Source of the DNA: CAILZL01 sp050181835
GTDB lineage: Bacteria > Pseudomonadota > Gammaproteobacteria > Steroidobacterales > Steroidobacteraceae
Length of the DNA stretch: 64,000 nt
Assembly: GCA_050181835.1 (NCBI GenBank)
Contig: JBFXCU010000011.1
Span: 20,978-84,977, forward strand
Reading direction: 5' to 3'
Both the position numbers and the translations under genes were made by a program. Within the stretch, counting starts at the first letter, position 1; every line of letters starts with the position of its first letter. The notes below the pieces were generated by a model, which saw nothing but the letters and a program-made list of their open reading frames with translations, was not told where the DNA came from and did not search any database. Positions 8,890 through 17,890 of this stretch are shown one piece after another.

Positions 8890-10173
8890 ATGACCTCCGC
8901 ACCAAATACGACCACCAGCTACTATCAGGCCAGTGCCAATACGGCACGGAATTTCCCGGCTTTACAAGGTGCTGTCAATGCTGATGTGTGCGTGATTGGC
9001 GCAGGCATTGCCGGCTGTTCCACCGCCCTACACTTGGCACAACGCGGATATCGCGTGGTCTTGATAGAGGCCGCCCAAGTTGGTTTTGGTGCTTCTGGAC
9101 GCAGTGGTGGCCAACTACTGCCCGGCTATTCCAGTGGTCAAGCGCCATTGCTGACGCAATTAGGTAAGGATGGTGCGCGCCAGCTGTGGGAGCTATCTGT
9201 CGCAGCGGTAGCACTGACCACGCAATTGATTAACACTCATCGCATCGACTGTGACTTGCAGTACGGACACCTCGATGTTGCCGTTAAAGCGCGTCAGCGT
9301 ACCGAACTACAACAGTACCAACGTGAATACACAGATCAATATCACTACCAAAGCCTGCGCTTCATTGAACGCGAAGAGCTGCATAGCCTGCTGGACAGCG
9401 AGCGCTATTGTGCTGCGTTGTACGATAGCGCCAGCGCACATGTGCATCCACTGAATTACACCCTCGGACTATCGCGCGCGGCCGAACAAGCAGGCACCAG
9501 CATTCATGAACATTCACCTGCATTGAATATCAGTGGTCAGCAAAGGCTACAAATCCACACTACTCACGGCGTAGTGAATGCACGCTACGCCGTGTTATGC
9601 GCCAATGTAGAAAATGCCGCTCTATCACCCCATCTGGCACAGCGCATGATGTCAGTCGGCACCTATGTGATCGCCACTGAAGTATTGGGAAAAGCACGTG
9701 CTCACAGCTTAATTCGCAATCGCGCCGCAGTGTCAGACCTCAATTTCATCCTTGACTACTTTCGACTGTCAGCAGACCACCGCTTGTTATTTGGTGGTCG
9801 CGTTAGTTACTCCGGTCGTGATTTTCGCGACACCAGCATGGCAACGCGACGACGCATGCTGCAAGTGTTCCCGCAATTAAGCGATACGCGCATTGAATAT
9901 AGCTGGGGCGGCATGCTCGATATCAGTTTGAATCGGGCGCCGGATTTTGGTCGCCTACAGGACAATATATTTTACCTACAAGGATTTTCCGGTCACGGCA
10001 TGGCGTTGGCGGGTATGGCCGGCAAGCTGGTCGCAGACACTATTGCAGGACAGGCGGAGCGATTTGATTTATTTACCCGGTTAACGCACCGACATTTTCC
10101 GGGTGGACCACTGCTGCGCACACCGGCGTTAGTATTGGCAATGTTATGGTATCGGCTGCGTGATTTGCTTTAA
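8890..10173 (+). CDS. puuB: Gamma-glutamylputrescine oxidoreductase (PuuB-like FAD enzyme)
   Basis: A 427-residue DAO-family flavoenzyme (E. coli PuuB has 426). The FAD-binding GxGxxG (VIGAGIAGCSTAL) is at about residues 35-47. The N-terminus from the chosen start, with SYYQASANTARNFP, aligns with the E. coli SYYAASAN opening, which is why I prefer the ATG at 8890 over the one at 8854. It oxidises the gamma-glutamylated polyamine to an aldehyde, releasing hydrogen peroxide. The aldehyde dehydrogenase PuuC that should follow is not in the window. Confidence 0.9.
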   Translation: MTSAPNTTTSYYQASANTARNFPALQGAVNADVCVIGAGIAGCSTALHLAQRGYRVVLIEAAQVGFGASGRSGGQLLPGYSSGQAPLLTQLGKDGARQLWELSVAAVALTTQLINTHRIDCDLQYGHLDVAVKARQRTELQQYQREYTDQYHYQSLRFIEREELHSLLDSERYCAALYDSASAHVHPLNYTLGLSRAAEQAGTSIHEHSPALNISGQQRLQIHTTHGVVNARYAVLCANVENAALSPHLAQRMMSVGTYVIATEVLGKARAHSLIRNRAAVSDLNFILDYFRLSADHRLLFGGRVSYSGRDFRDTSMATRRRMLQVFPQLSDTRIEYSWGGMLDISLNRAPDFGRLQDNIFYLQGFSGHGMALAGMAGKLVADTIAGQAERFDLFTRLTHRHFPGGPLLRTPALVLAMLWYRLRDLL

Positions 10174-10225
10174 GACTGTGGCTTCAGGTTCTGATCTGAT
10201 CCTACATTTCACAGCCTATTCCTTT

Positions 10226-10579
10226 CTATCCCGTATAGACGCAGCCACTGGTACAGGTTTCATGCACCACCACTTTGCTCAGCATGGATAGCTGTGGTTT
10301 GATTTCATTCCATATCCAGCGCGCCAAATTTTCGCTGGTGGGATTTTCCAACCCTTCAATATCGTTCAAGTAGTGATGATCCAGTCGCTCATAAGTGGGC
10401 TGAAAAATAGCCTTCACTTCCGCAAAATCCATAATCCAGCCAGTGAGTGGATCAACTTCACCAGAGATGTGTAGCTCGATGCGAAATGAATGGCCATGCA
10501 AGCGTGAGCACTTGTGACCAGCGGCGACATTCGGCAAGCGATGCGCGGCTTCGATGGTAAAGATCCGGAAAATATCCAA
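10226..10579 (-). CDS. queD: 6-carboxy-5,6,7,8-tetrahydropterin synthase QueD
   Basis: A 117-residue enzyme of the PTPS family that makes carboxytetrahydropterin for queuosine and other 7-deazapurines. Zinc ligands are His13 (EAAHRLP) and the pair in RLHGHSF, the catalytic Cys24 is in GHKCSRLHGH, and the block TYERLDHHYLND is diagnostic. The start is a TTG: the frame has a stop five codons upstream and no ATG or GTG fits. No other queuosine gene is adjacent. Confidence 0.92.
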   Translation of the reverse strand: MDIFRIFTIEAAHRLPNVAAGHKCSRLHGHSFRIELHISGEVDPLTGWIMDFAEVKAIFQPTYERLDHHYLNDIEGLENPTSENLARWIWNEIKPQLSMLSKVVVHETCTSGCVYTG

Positions 10580-10718
10580 GGTAGACTTACTTTATGTTGC
10601 TAGTGGTTAGATGCGTTAACTTACTTCAACCCAACTCAACACCAATCACTGGCGACCGGTCAAGGCAGAGAGGAAAATATCTAATCAACGCTTACCAATC
10701 TTACTTGTTGTTGTTATA

Positions 10719-11087
10719 TCAAGCAGCTTTGCGCTTGCGCGCCACGCAACTGCAGGTGCCACAGGTGCACTTGATCGAACTGCAATCCGTACACACAGAA
10801 AAATCCACCGAACCGAAATGACGGCGGCATCCCGAGCAATAGGGCTTTAACCTGTTACTACGCGCAGTGCGATACGCATCAACTGCATTGGCGGATTCTT
10901 GAATGACATCTGGCTCACCAGTACCCAAATCCTTGTTGACCAGATCACGACGGAAGGTGGTCACAGACATACTGCTGACTTTGAACAAACGCATCTGTTC
11001 TTGGGCAAGCCCCATCTGTCCTAGTGGATCATAAATGACCACACCCAGTTTGGAATGGAAACGCACCTGAAACGGATCGCCGCTCAT
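10719..11087 (-). CDS. Hypothetical protein with a Cys-rich zinc-ribbon-like C-terminus
   Basis: I do not recognise this 122-residue protein. The first two thirds are soluble and of mixed composition (MSGDPFQVRFHSKLGVV...). The last 40 residues carry ten cysteines: a C-x2-C ... C-x2-C arrangement (YCSGC ... VCTDC) and then a dense CTCGTCSC run before a basic tail RKRKAA. This suggests binding of one or two metal ions. The ATG at 11087 is the more natural start because translation upstream of it gives low-complexity sequence without a good ribosome site. It stands alone between queD and rlmKL, all on the same strand. Confidence 0.55.
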   Translation of the reverse strand: MSGDPFQVRFHSKLGVVIYDPLGQMGLAQEQMRLFKVSSMSVTTFRRDLVNKDLGTGEPDVIQESANAVDAYRTARSNRLKPYCSGCRRHFGSVDFSVCTDCSSIKCTCGTCSCVARKRKAA

Positions 11088-11288
11088 GAAAACCAGCCTA
11101 CAAACTCTGTATTGGGGGAAGGGAGATAATGAGCGGTGATTCTGCGGCAATATGCCCGCAATGACAATGTAACAAACAACTCCGTCATTAGAAAAACCGG
11201 CTAAATCCCGAGAAATTATGCCAATTTTAATATCACATAACGCATCAATCGTGGCTCTCACCGCATCACAACGCGCAATATTGCGCGC

Positions 11289-13556
11289 TTACGGGCGGTT
11301 TATAGCAAAACAGCAATGGATTTTCGGGTTGCGCTCGAAATCCTTGGGCAGGGTCTCACGACTCCAGTCTTGGATCTGAAAATCCTTCAAACCATATTGA
11401 TCCAGTTTGAAGCGCGTGTAGTTATTGGAAAACACAATCACGCCACCCGGTGCCAGTAACTCTGCCGCCCATAAAATCAATTGCACGTGGTCGTGCTGCA
11501 CTTCGAAGTCGCGCTCCATGCGCTTGGATCGCGAAAAAGTAGGTGGATCAATGAAGATGACATCGTACTGACGCTGCTTTTGTTCAGCCTCATGCTCAAG
11601 CCACTGCAAGCAGTCGCCTTGAATCAGTTCGTGCTCCGGCGCATCAAACTGATTGAGCTGTAGATTTTTTTCAGCCCACTCCAAATAGGTGTACGACATG
11701 TCTACCGTGGTCGATGCTACGGCGCCGCCACCCACTGCATGCACCGTCGCCGCGCCGGTATAGGCAAACAGATTCAGGAACCGCTTGCCTTTGCATAGCT
11801 GACCCAGACGCTCCCGCGTGATGCGATGATCGAGAAATAAGCCGGTATCGAGATAATCGCTAAAGTTGACGTAAAAACTATACCCACCCTCGGCTACCAC
11901 TTGAAACTCACGCTGCTCGTCCAGTTTTTCATATTGCGAGTGATCACTTTGCTGGCGTCGTGTACGCACAAAAATTTGCTCGCGCGGTAACACCAACACT
12001 TCTGGCAACACCGACAACACCTGCATACGCCGCATACGCGCCGCATCGCGATTAATACTATCGGGCGCTGCATACTCTTGCACATAGGCCCAATTGAGTG
12101 TCGCATCCTCTGCGGCTCCATACAAATCTATAGCAAACGAATACTCCGGCATATCGGCGTCATAGAGTCGATAGCAACGAATGCTGTTCTTGCTGGCCCA
12201 GCTTTTCGCGTTCTTGAAATTCTTGCGCAACCGATTGGCAAACATTTCTGCGCCCGGGGTCTGGCGCAGATCAGCGAATTTTTCTTCCGCGCTAGGTCGT
12301 GAGTCAGGCGTATTGAAGTGAGTCGGTTCAATATCAAAGCGCAGCAAGCGACATTCCAGTGCGCCGTTGTACAAGGTGTGACTACGCTTGGCATTGATGC
12401 CCAGCTGTTTTGCCAATGGTGGGTTGCCGGTAAAAACCGCTGCCTTCCAACCGGTAAATTCATCGCGCAGTTTATCGCCTAACTGCCCGTACAAATCCTT
12501 CAGCGTATCCTGATCGCCAATGCGCTCACCATAGGGGGGATTGCACACCAGCAAGCCAAGCGTTGCTTTTTCCTGCACCGACTCCAGCTTGCCTTCGATT
12601 CCCTCTTCTGGTTGCGGGAGAGGACTCTGCAAGTCACTCAACGCTCGCTTTTCAAAATGCACCAGACCATTCAAGCCAGCACGTTCGGCATTCTCCAGCG
12701 CTGCGCGAATCGCGAAGGCATCTTGATCATAGCCACGCAACATTACTCGCCCTTGCCGACCCGCAGCCGCACGCGCAGCCACTTCATCCAGCAAGCGCTG
12801 CCATAACGTGGCATCGTGTCCACCCCATCGAGTCATCCCCCACTGCGCCGATGATTGCGCACGCAACCAACCCGGCGCGATATCACATGCCATCAACGCT
12901 GCTTCAATAACTAACGTACCGGAACCGCACATGGGGTCAAGCAAGGTTGCACCGCTGGCCGACATTACAGGCCAACCGGCACGCAATAAAATTGCCGCTG
13001 CCAGATTCTCTTTCAATGGTGCCGCTACACCGCGCGCACGATAGCCACGACGGTGCAGCGAATCGCCAGACAGATCAATGCTGACCGTCGCCTGCTCGCG
13101 ATGCGCATGCATATTAATGCGCACATCTGGTGCCTCCATGTTCACCGATGGCCGCTCGCCAAACTTGTCGCGGAACTGGTCAACAATCGCATCCTTGGTT
13201 TTCAGCGCCCCAAACTGGGTGTGCTTGATGCCCAGCGAGCTGCCCTGAAAATCCACTACCAGCGTACCCGTCACTGACAAATGCTGTGACCAGTCAATAC
13301 GCTGCAACCCAGCGTACATAGCATTGGCGTCATGCGCCGCGACTTGCGCAATCGGCATCAAGATGCGACTGGCGACGCGCGACCACAAACAGGCGCGATA
13401 GGCCGTTTCCAGCGTGCCGTCGAATTCCACCCCCGCTTTCATTTCCCGCGCGCGAGTCGCACCACAGGCCTTCAGCTCAGCAGCCAGCAAGTCAACCACT
13501 CCCAACGGGCAGGTGGCAAAAAAGGATTGGGCTTTAACGGGAGTCGAGTCGGGCAT
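11289..13556 (-). CDS. rlmL: Bifunctional 23S rRNA methyltransferase RlmKL (m2G2445 and m7G2069)
   Basis: A 755-residue fusion of two Rossmann methyltransferases. The N-terminal half has a THUMP domain (about 50-165), the SAM motif DPMCGSG (208-214) and the catalytic NPPYGERIG (339-347) for N2-methylation of G2445. The C-terminal half has FLNLFAYTGAATVHA and IDPPTFSRSKRM for N7-methylation of G2069. It is about 50 residues longer than the E. coli enzyme (702); part of this is a linker rich in Glu, Pro and Gln just before NPPY (about 311-332). Confidence 0.94.
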   Translation of the reverse strand: MPDSTPVKAQSFFATCPLGVVDLLAAELKACGATRAREMKAGVEFDGTLETAYRACLWSRVASRILMPIAQVAAHDANAMYAGLQRIDWSQHLSVTGTLVVDFQGSSLGIKHTQFGALKTKDAIVDQFRDKFGERPSVNMEAPDVRINMHAHREQATVSIDLSGDSLHRRGYRARGVAAPLKENLAAAILLRAGWPVMSASGATLLDPMCGSGTLVIEAALMACDIAPGWLRAQSSAQWGMTRWGGHDATLWQRLLDEVAARAAAGRQGRVMLRGYDQDAFAIRAALENAERAGLNGLVHFEKRALSDLQSPLPQPEEGIEGKLESVQEKATLGLLVCNPPYGERIGDQDTLKDLYGQLGDKLRDEFTGWKAAVFTGNPPLAKQLGINAKRSHTLYNGALECRLLRFDIEPTHFNTPDSRPSAEEKFADLRQTPGAEMFANRLRKNFKNAKSWASKNSIRCYRLYDADMPEYSFAIDLYGAAEDATLNWAYVQEYAAPDSINRDAARMRRMQVLSVLPEVLVLPREQIFVRTRRQQSDHSQYEKLDEQREFQVVAEGGYSFYVNFSDYLDTGLFLDHRITRERLGQLCKGKRFLNLFAYTGAATVHAVGGGAVASTTVDMSYTYLEWAEKNLQLNQFDAPEHELIQGDCLQWLEHEAEQKQRQYDVIFIDPPTFSRSKRMERDFEVQHDHVQLILWAAELLAPGGVIVFSNNYTRFKLDQYGLKDFQIQDWSRETLPKDFERNPKIHCCFAINRP

Positions 13557-13646
13557 AATTCAATCAGTGTACGCGAACGCAGGGGCCGCCCTTATACAGA
13601 AGTTGTACTCGAAAAGCGCGCGGCGTAATGCACGGCTGCTCCTAAT

Positions 13647-13714
13647 GTAGGCTGGGATGAAATCCCAGCTCCGGACGCGATTCAGAATAATGCCGGGATT
13701 TCATCCCAGCCTAC
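13647..13714. repeat. BIME-like pair of GTAG-headed REP palindromes
   Basis: A 20-bp perfect inverted repeat (13647-13666 against 13695-13714) with a 28-nt centre. Each arm starts with the tetranucleotide GTAG (13647-13650, and CTAC at 13711-13714 on the other strand) followed by its own small hairpin: GCTGGGAT-GAA-ATCCCAGC at 13651-13669 and an imperfect copy at 13692-13710. GTAG plus a palindrome is the hallmark of RAYT-mobilised REP elements, and two in opposite orientation form a BIME. No RAYT transposase gene is in the window. The rest of the 302-bp gap between rlmKL and aguB (13557-13858) shows nothing else I can support. Confidence 0.75.
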
Positions 13715-13858
13715 GGCACTTTGAGGGTAACGCTTTCAACAGCTGGAGGCCCCATATGTAGTTCCAAGTTCTGGTCAGTATTTTGATCTAGCTGTTTCAT
13801 CTCACTAATAAATTGTCGCGGCTGCCACGCGCCTTCGAGATAAGTGCTCAGTAAGCAC

Positions 13859-14719
13859 TCATCCTAAATCCATCAACGCCCCATACAATTCCGGCCTGCG
13901 ATCTCGATATACACCCCACGCACGGCGATACTCACGAATCTCATCAAGATCAAAGTTGGCGGTAAGAATAGATTCACTGACACGATCAGCTTGCTCAATC
14001 ACTGCGCCCGTGTGATCAGTAATAAACGACGAGCCGTAATACTGCACCGACCATTGCTTGCCTTGCTCGACGCCGATCCGATTAGACGCGATCACCGGCA
14101 CGATATTGGCGGCAGCATGACCTTGCATGGTGCGCTGCCAATGCGGCTGTGAATCAATACTGGGATCTTGCGGTTCAGCACCGATAGCAGTGGGATACAG
14201 CAATATTTCCGCGCCTTGCAGTGCCATGACACGTGCGCATTCGGGAAACCACTGATCCCAACAAATGCCCACGCCAATTACGCCATAACGTGTTGACCAC
14301 ACCTTGAAGCCAGTATTGCCGGGGGCGAAATAAAACTTTTCGTGATAGCCGGGGCTTTCGGGAATGTGCGCCTTGCGATAGACACCCATCAAACTGCCAT
14401 CGGCATCAATCATCGCCACGCTGTTGTAGAACACTTGACCGCTGCGCTCGTACACGCTCACTGGCAACGCCACTTGCAACTCCTTGGCTACCACCTGCAA
14501 ACGCTGCACAGCAGGGTTGTCAGTAATGGGCAGCGCCAGATCGAAATAGCTAGTGTCATGATCCTTGCAAAAGTACGGTGTCTCAAACAACTCTTGCAAA
14601 CAAATAACTTGTGCGCCTTTGGCATGCGCCATACGTACCATTCTTTCAGCACGCTGTAGATTCAGCGCACGATCTGCAACACATGTGAATTGCGTGGCGG
14701 CGACGGTAATTTGCTTCAT
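13859..14719 (-). CDS. aguB: N-carbamoylputrescine amidase AguB
   Basis: A nitrilase-family amidase of 286 residues that hydrolyses N-carbamoylputrescine to putrescine, the last step of the arginine-agmatine route. The Glu-Lys-Cys triad is Glu43 (CLQELFETPYF), Lys117 (YRKAHIPES) and Cys154 (GICWDQWFPE). The start ATG at 14719 has GAGG five bases upstream. The usual partner aguA (agmatine deiminase) is not adjacent. Its presence a few kb from polyamine import and degradation genes is notable but the genes are not in one operon. Confidence 0.92.
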   Translation of the reverse strand: MKQITVAATQFTCVADRALNLQRAERMVRMAHAKGAQVICLQELFETPYFCKDHDTSYFDLALPITDNPAVQRLQVVAKELQVALPVSVYERSGQVFYNSVAMIDADGSLMGVYRKAHIPESPGYHEKFYFAPGNTGFKVWSTRYGVIGVGICWDQWFPECARVMALQGAEILLYPTAIGAEPQDPSIDSQPHWQRTMQGHAAANIVPVIASNRIGVEQGKQWSVQYYGSSFITDHTGAVIEQADRVSESILTANFDLDEIREYRRAWGVYRDRRPELYGALMDLG

Positions 14720-14747
14720 GCAAACCTCATACGAATTCACTCAAGAC

Positions 14748-14789
14748 TCCCCTCTCCCAGTTACGAGAAAGGGGCTGGGGGAGAGGGGA
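14748..14789. repeat. Intergenic 11-bp inverted repeat (CCCCTCTCCC type)
   Basis: TCCCCTCTCCC at 14748-14758 pairs with GGGAGAGGGGA at 14779-14789 around a 20-nt loop. It lies between uppP and aguB, both transcribed leftward. No U-run follows on either strand, so it looks like a dispersed intergenic repeat or an RNA-stabilising structure rather than a terminator. Confidence 0.6.
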
Positions 14790-14814
14790 CGATAAATTTA
14801 AATCCAGCTAGCCA

Positions 14815-15597
14815 TCAAACAAACACCAATAAAAACGCACCCAACGCCAACCGATACCACGCGAACACGGTGAACTGATGCGTTTGGATATAACGCAGTA
14901 ACCACTTCACGGCGATAAAGGCCACGATCGCAGAAACCACAAAGCCAATGCCTAGCGCAGTCCAGTCTTCGTTAACGTGCTCGCCACTCTTAACGACCTT
15001 AAGCACCTCGTAACCCGTAGCGGCAAACATGGTGGGAATGCCCACCAAAAAGGCAAATTCGGTAGCTGCAGCACGCGAACTCAAGCCAGCCAACATCGCT
15101 GCAAAAATAGTCGCCGCAGAACGTGACGTTCCGGGAAACACCGCCGCCAGTATTTGCCCCAATCCCACTACCACGGCAACTTTCCACGTGACCTGCGTAC
15201 TCACATCATGCCGACCAACATAACGCTCGATAACAAAAATTGCCAAGCCGCCGATAATCAAGGCCCAAGCAACGGGTGCCACAGTTTCCGGCAACTCCAA
15301 TCCCAATTGCTTAGCGGTAAAACCACCCACTACAGTGATAAGAAAAGACGTGCTTAACTTAATGAGGTAGTCACGATTCTCAAGCTTAGCAAAGCCGAGC
15401 ACCAAACCCCACAACCGTTGCCAGTAAATAAATACCACCGCCAGAATGGCACCGGCTTGAATGGCAATGTTGAACAAATCAGAACGCCGCCCAAGCCAAT
15501 GCTCAGCAATCAACAAATGCCCGGTACTGGAAATCGGTAGAAATTCGGTGATGCCTTCAATGATACCCAGCAGAATCGTTTGTAGCAGGTGATCCAT
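14815..15597 (-). CDS. uppP: Undecaprenyl-diphosphatase UppP (BacA)
   Basis: A 260-residue integral membrane phosphatase that recycles undecaprenyl diphosphate to the monophosphate carrier for cell wall synthesis; overexpression gives bacitracin resistance. Both signature regions are present: EGITEFLPISSTGH (residues 14-27) and PGTSRSAAT. The start lies 2 bp after the lnt stop, so lnt and uppP are one transcription unit. Length is normal for the family. Confidence 0.94.
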   Translation of the reverse strand: MDHLLQTILLGIIEGITEFLPISSTGHLLIAEHWLGRRSDLFNIAIQAGAILAVVFIYWQRLWGLVLGFAKLENRDYLIKLSTSFLITVVGGFTAKQLGLELPETVAPVAWALIIGGLAIFVIERYVGRHDVSTQVTWKVAVVVGLGQILAAVFPGTSRSAATIFAAMLAGLSSRAAATEFAFLVGIPTMFAATGYEVLKVVKSGEHVNEDWTALGIGFVVSAIVAFIAVKWLLRYIQTHQFTVFAWYRLALGAFLLVFV

Positions 15598-15599
15598 AG

Positions 15600-17249
15600 T
15601 TATTCTTGTGTCTCAGTAAAATTTGCGTGTCCTACGCGGTACACACTCAGCATCGCCAGCAGCGAGCCCAGCAAGCACAGTAACAACACCGGCCAATTGC
15701 CAACTCGCGCATAGGGAGTCAAGCCAGTGCGCGGCTGTACAGTGCCAGTAAGCACTGCCACTTTAAAACGCGGCAGCGTTGCCATCACTTTACCATCGGC
15801 CGAAATCAGCGCCGAGATACCGTCATTGGCAGCGCGTACCATGTCGCGACCGCCTTCTAGGGCACGCATGCGGCTGATTTCCAGATGTTGCGGTGGTGCG
15901 CTGGAATCACCAAACCATGCGTCATTGGTGACATTCACCAACAGCGTCGCTTGCTTCAGCACGGACAACTGCTCACTACCAAAACCATCTTCATAGCAGA
16001 TGGTAATACCCAGCTTCTGCCCAGCCGCGCTCAATGCAGGTTGCTGTACATCACCAGCATTAAAGTCACTGTAGGGCAGACTCATCAACCGCAGCCAACT
16101 ACGAACAAAGCTGGGCACCGGAAAAAACTCTGCAAATGGCACCAAGTGCCGCTTGTGGTACCACTGCACATCGTCAGCCAAAGCCAGCACGCCGTTGTAA
16201 TACGCGTCCTTCCCAGCATCAAAGTGCAACAGCCCCATCACTACGTCGCTATTGGCAGCATGCGCCTCACTCCATAGCGCACTCAGGTAGTCAGTCAACT
16301 GATGCGCCAGATCCGGCAAAGCCGCTTCTGGCCAGACAATCAATTGCTTGCCAAAATGCGGCGTTGCCAGCTGGCGATACAAGGCTAAGGTTTTGTCGCG
16401 CCATTCCGGACTCCATTTATGATCCTGTGGCACTGATGCCTGCACCACTGCTACTGAGACGGGTGCATCAATTTTCTGGGTCCACTCATGCTGCCAGAGT
16501 AGCCAAGCCGATAACCATGGCAGCGTTAGTGCCGCAAGTGCAATCACTCGTTGCCGACTGTTACCCAGCAACACACTTACCAATGCACCAGCACTCACCA
16601 CACACACCAAGGTAACGCCATACACACCGAATAATGGCGCCAATCCCGCCAATGGCGAATCAATCTGCGCGTAACCCAACGACAGCCAGGGGAAGCCGCT
16701 TAAAAACCAACCGCGCCACCATTCCAGTAATACCCACAACATGGGCAAACCAACCAACCAGCGCAACAAACCAGATGCTGGCAGCAGGCGTGCCTGCGCG
16801 TAGCCTAACAGCGCAAGATACGCGCCCATGATGGCAACCAACGCCAGCATCAATAGCATCGCCACCCAGATCGGTGCACCACCAATCGTATGGACGCTGT
16901 GATACAGCCAGTAAGTACCGGCAAGGAAGGTACCGGAGTGAAACCAGAAGCCGATGGCCGCAGCCCGCTTGGGTGTTACGTCCTGCCAAGCAAGAAACAA
17001 CCAGGCTGGACACACCATGGCTAATGGCCAAACGCCCATCGGCGCAAATGCCAGCGCCATAGTGGCACCGACTACGAACGCAAACCATAACGCATGACGC
17101 GACAACCATGAGCTCAGGGCAGATGGCGTGCGCAGAGTTTCCACCAATGGGCTGATTGCAGGCTTCAACAACAACTTCTTCCAGGATAGGCAGGTAACGC
17201 AAGCATGGCGCGGGATTATCACACAGCCGACGTGACACAATTTGAACAC
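15600..17249 (-). CDS. lnt: Apolipoprotein N-acyltransferase Lnt
   Basis: Inner-membrane enzyme that adds the third acyl chain to lipoproteins, as read 549 residues. About six to seven membrane segments fill residues 50-255, followed by a periplasmic nitrilase domain with the triad Glu308 (VWPEAALP), Lys366 (YHKRHLVPFAEFFP) and Cys418 (TICYEDGFG). The family is about 510 residues; the frame opens with a GTG at 17249 lacking a ribosome site, so the first 25-35 residues are probably not translated. TTG at 17174 (after GGAAG) or GTG near 17144 are alternatives. In E. coli lnt follows the ybeX (corC) block; here it is separated from corC and coupled to uppP. Confidence 0.92.
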   Translation of the reverse strand: MFKLCHVGCVIIPRHACVTCLSWKKLLLKPAISPLVETLRTPSALSSWLSRHALWFAFVVGATMALAFAPMGVWPLAMVCPAWLFLAWQDVTPKRAAAIGFWFHSGTFLAGTYWLYHSVHTIGGAPIWVAMLLMLALVAIMGAYLALLGYAQARLLPASGLLRWLVGLPMLWVLLEWWRGWFLSGFPWLSLGYAQIDSPLAGLAPLFGVYGVTLVCVVSAGALVSVLLGNSRQRVIALAALTLPWLSAWLLWQHEWTQKIDAPVSVAVVQASVPQDHKWSPEWRDKTLALYRQLATPHFGKQLIVWPEAALPDLAHQLTDYLSALWSEAHAANSDVVMGLLHFDAGKDAYYNGVLALADDVQWYHKRHLVPFAEFFPVPSFVRSWLRLMSLPYSDFNAGDVQQPALSAAGQKLGITICYEDGFGSEQLSVLKQATLLVNVTNDAWFGDSSAPPQHLEISRMRALEGGRDMVRAANDGISALISADGKVMATLPRFKVAVLTGTVQPRTGLTPYARVGNWPVLLLCLLGSLLAMLSVYRVGHANFTETQE

Positions 17250-17401
17250 ACTGCATTAAACTGTCGATTCACACATTCAGCCGGAGACCACGCCGTTCCA
17301 TGGCTTTTACGCTCGCCCATCCCGGCGCGGTGCTTCACGCCACCCAACTTGATCCATCCACACTGTAAGTCCCTGAATAGGACATCGCCTCGGAGTACAT
17401 C

Positions 17402-17890
17402 ATGACCTTCTACGACATTGAAGTACGCACCATCGATGGCATTGCACAAAGCTTGGCCACTTACCGTGGCAAAACGCTGTTGATCGTCAATGTTGCCAGC
17501 AAGTGTGGGTTCACTCCGCAGTACACCGGCTTGGAAAAACTGTACCGCCAGTATCGCGAACACGGCCTGGTCGTGCTGGGCTTTCCCTGCGATCAATTCG
17601 GCCATCAGGAACCGGGCGATGAAGCGGCGATAAAAGGCTTCTGCAGTTTGAACTATGACATCAGCTTTCCGCTATTCGCCAAGCTGGAAGTCAACGGCAC
17701 TAACACGCATCCTTTATATCAGCACCTGAAATCGGCGCAGCCGGGCTTGCTGGGCACAGAGGCGATCAAATGGAATTTCACCAAGTTTCTGGTGGATGCG
17801 CAGGGCAAGGTATGCAAACGCTACGCACCCACTGATACCCCGGAGAGTCTCGTGAGCGATATCGAAACCCTGCTGCCAACCATCGCATGA
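17402..17890 (+). CDS. Glutathione-peroxidase-family thiol peroxidase (Cys type)
   Basis: A 162-residue thioredoxin-fold peroxidase (BtuE/BsaA group) that reduces hydrogen peroxide or lipid hydroperoxides. The peroxidatic residue is Cys35 in VNVASKCGFTPQY, in place of selenocysteine. Cys63 is in FPCDQFGHQEPG and Cys81 in the following helix is at the position of the resolving cysteine in thioredoxin-dependent members; WNFTKFLVD completes the active site. It overlaps the next gene by ATGA. Confidence 0.92.
   Translation: MTFYDIEVRTIDGIAQSLATYRGKTLLIVNVASKCGFTPQYTGLEKLYRQYREHGLVVLGFPCDQFGHQEPGDEAAIKGFCSLNYDISFPLFAKLEVNGTNTHPLYQHLKSAQPGLLGTEAIKWNFTKFLVDAQGKVCKRYAPTDTPESLVSDIETLLPTIA

Noticed and set aside
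16660..17256. A 198-codon minus-strand frame beginning with ATG
   Set aside because: Same strand but a different frame from lnt, whose membrane segments and catalytic residues are clear; the alternative product has no recognisable features.
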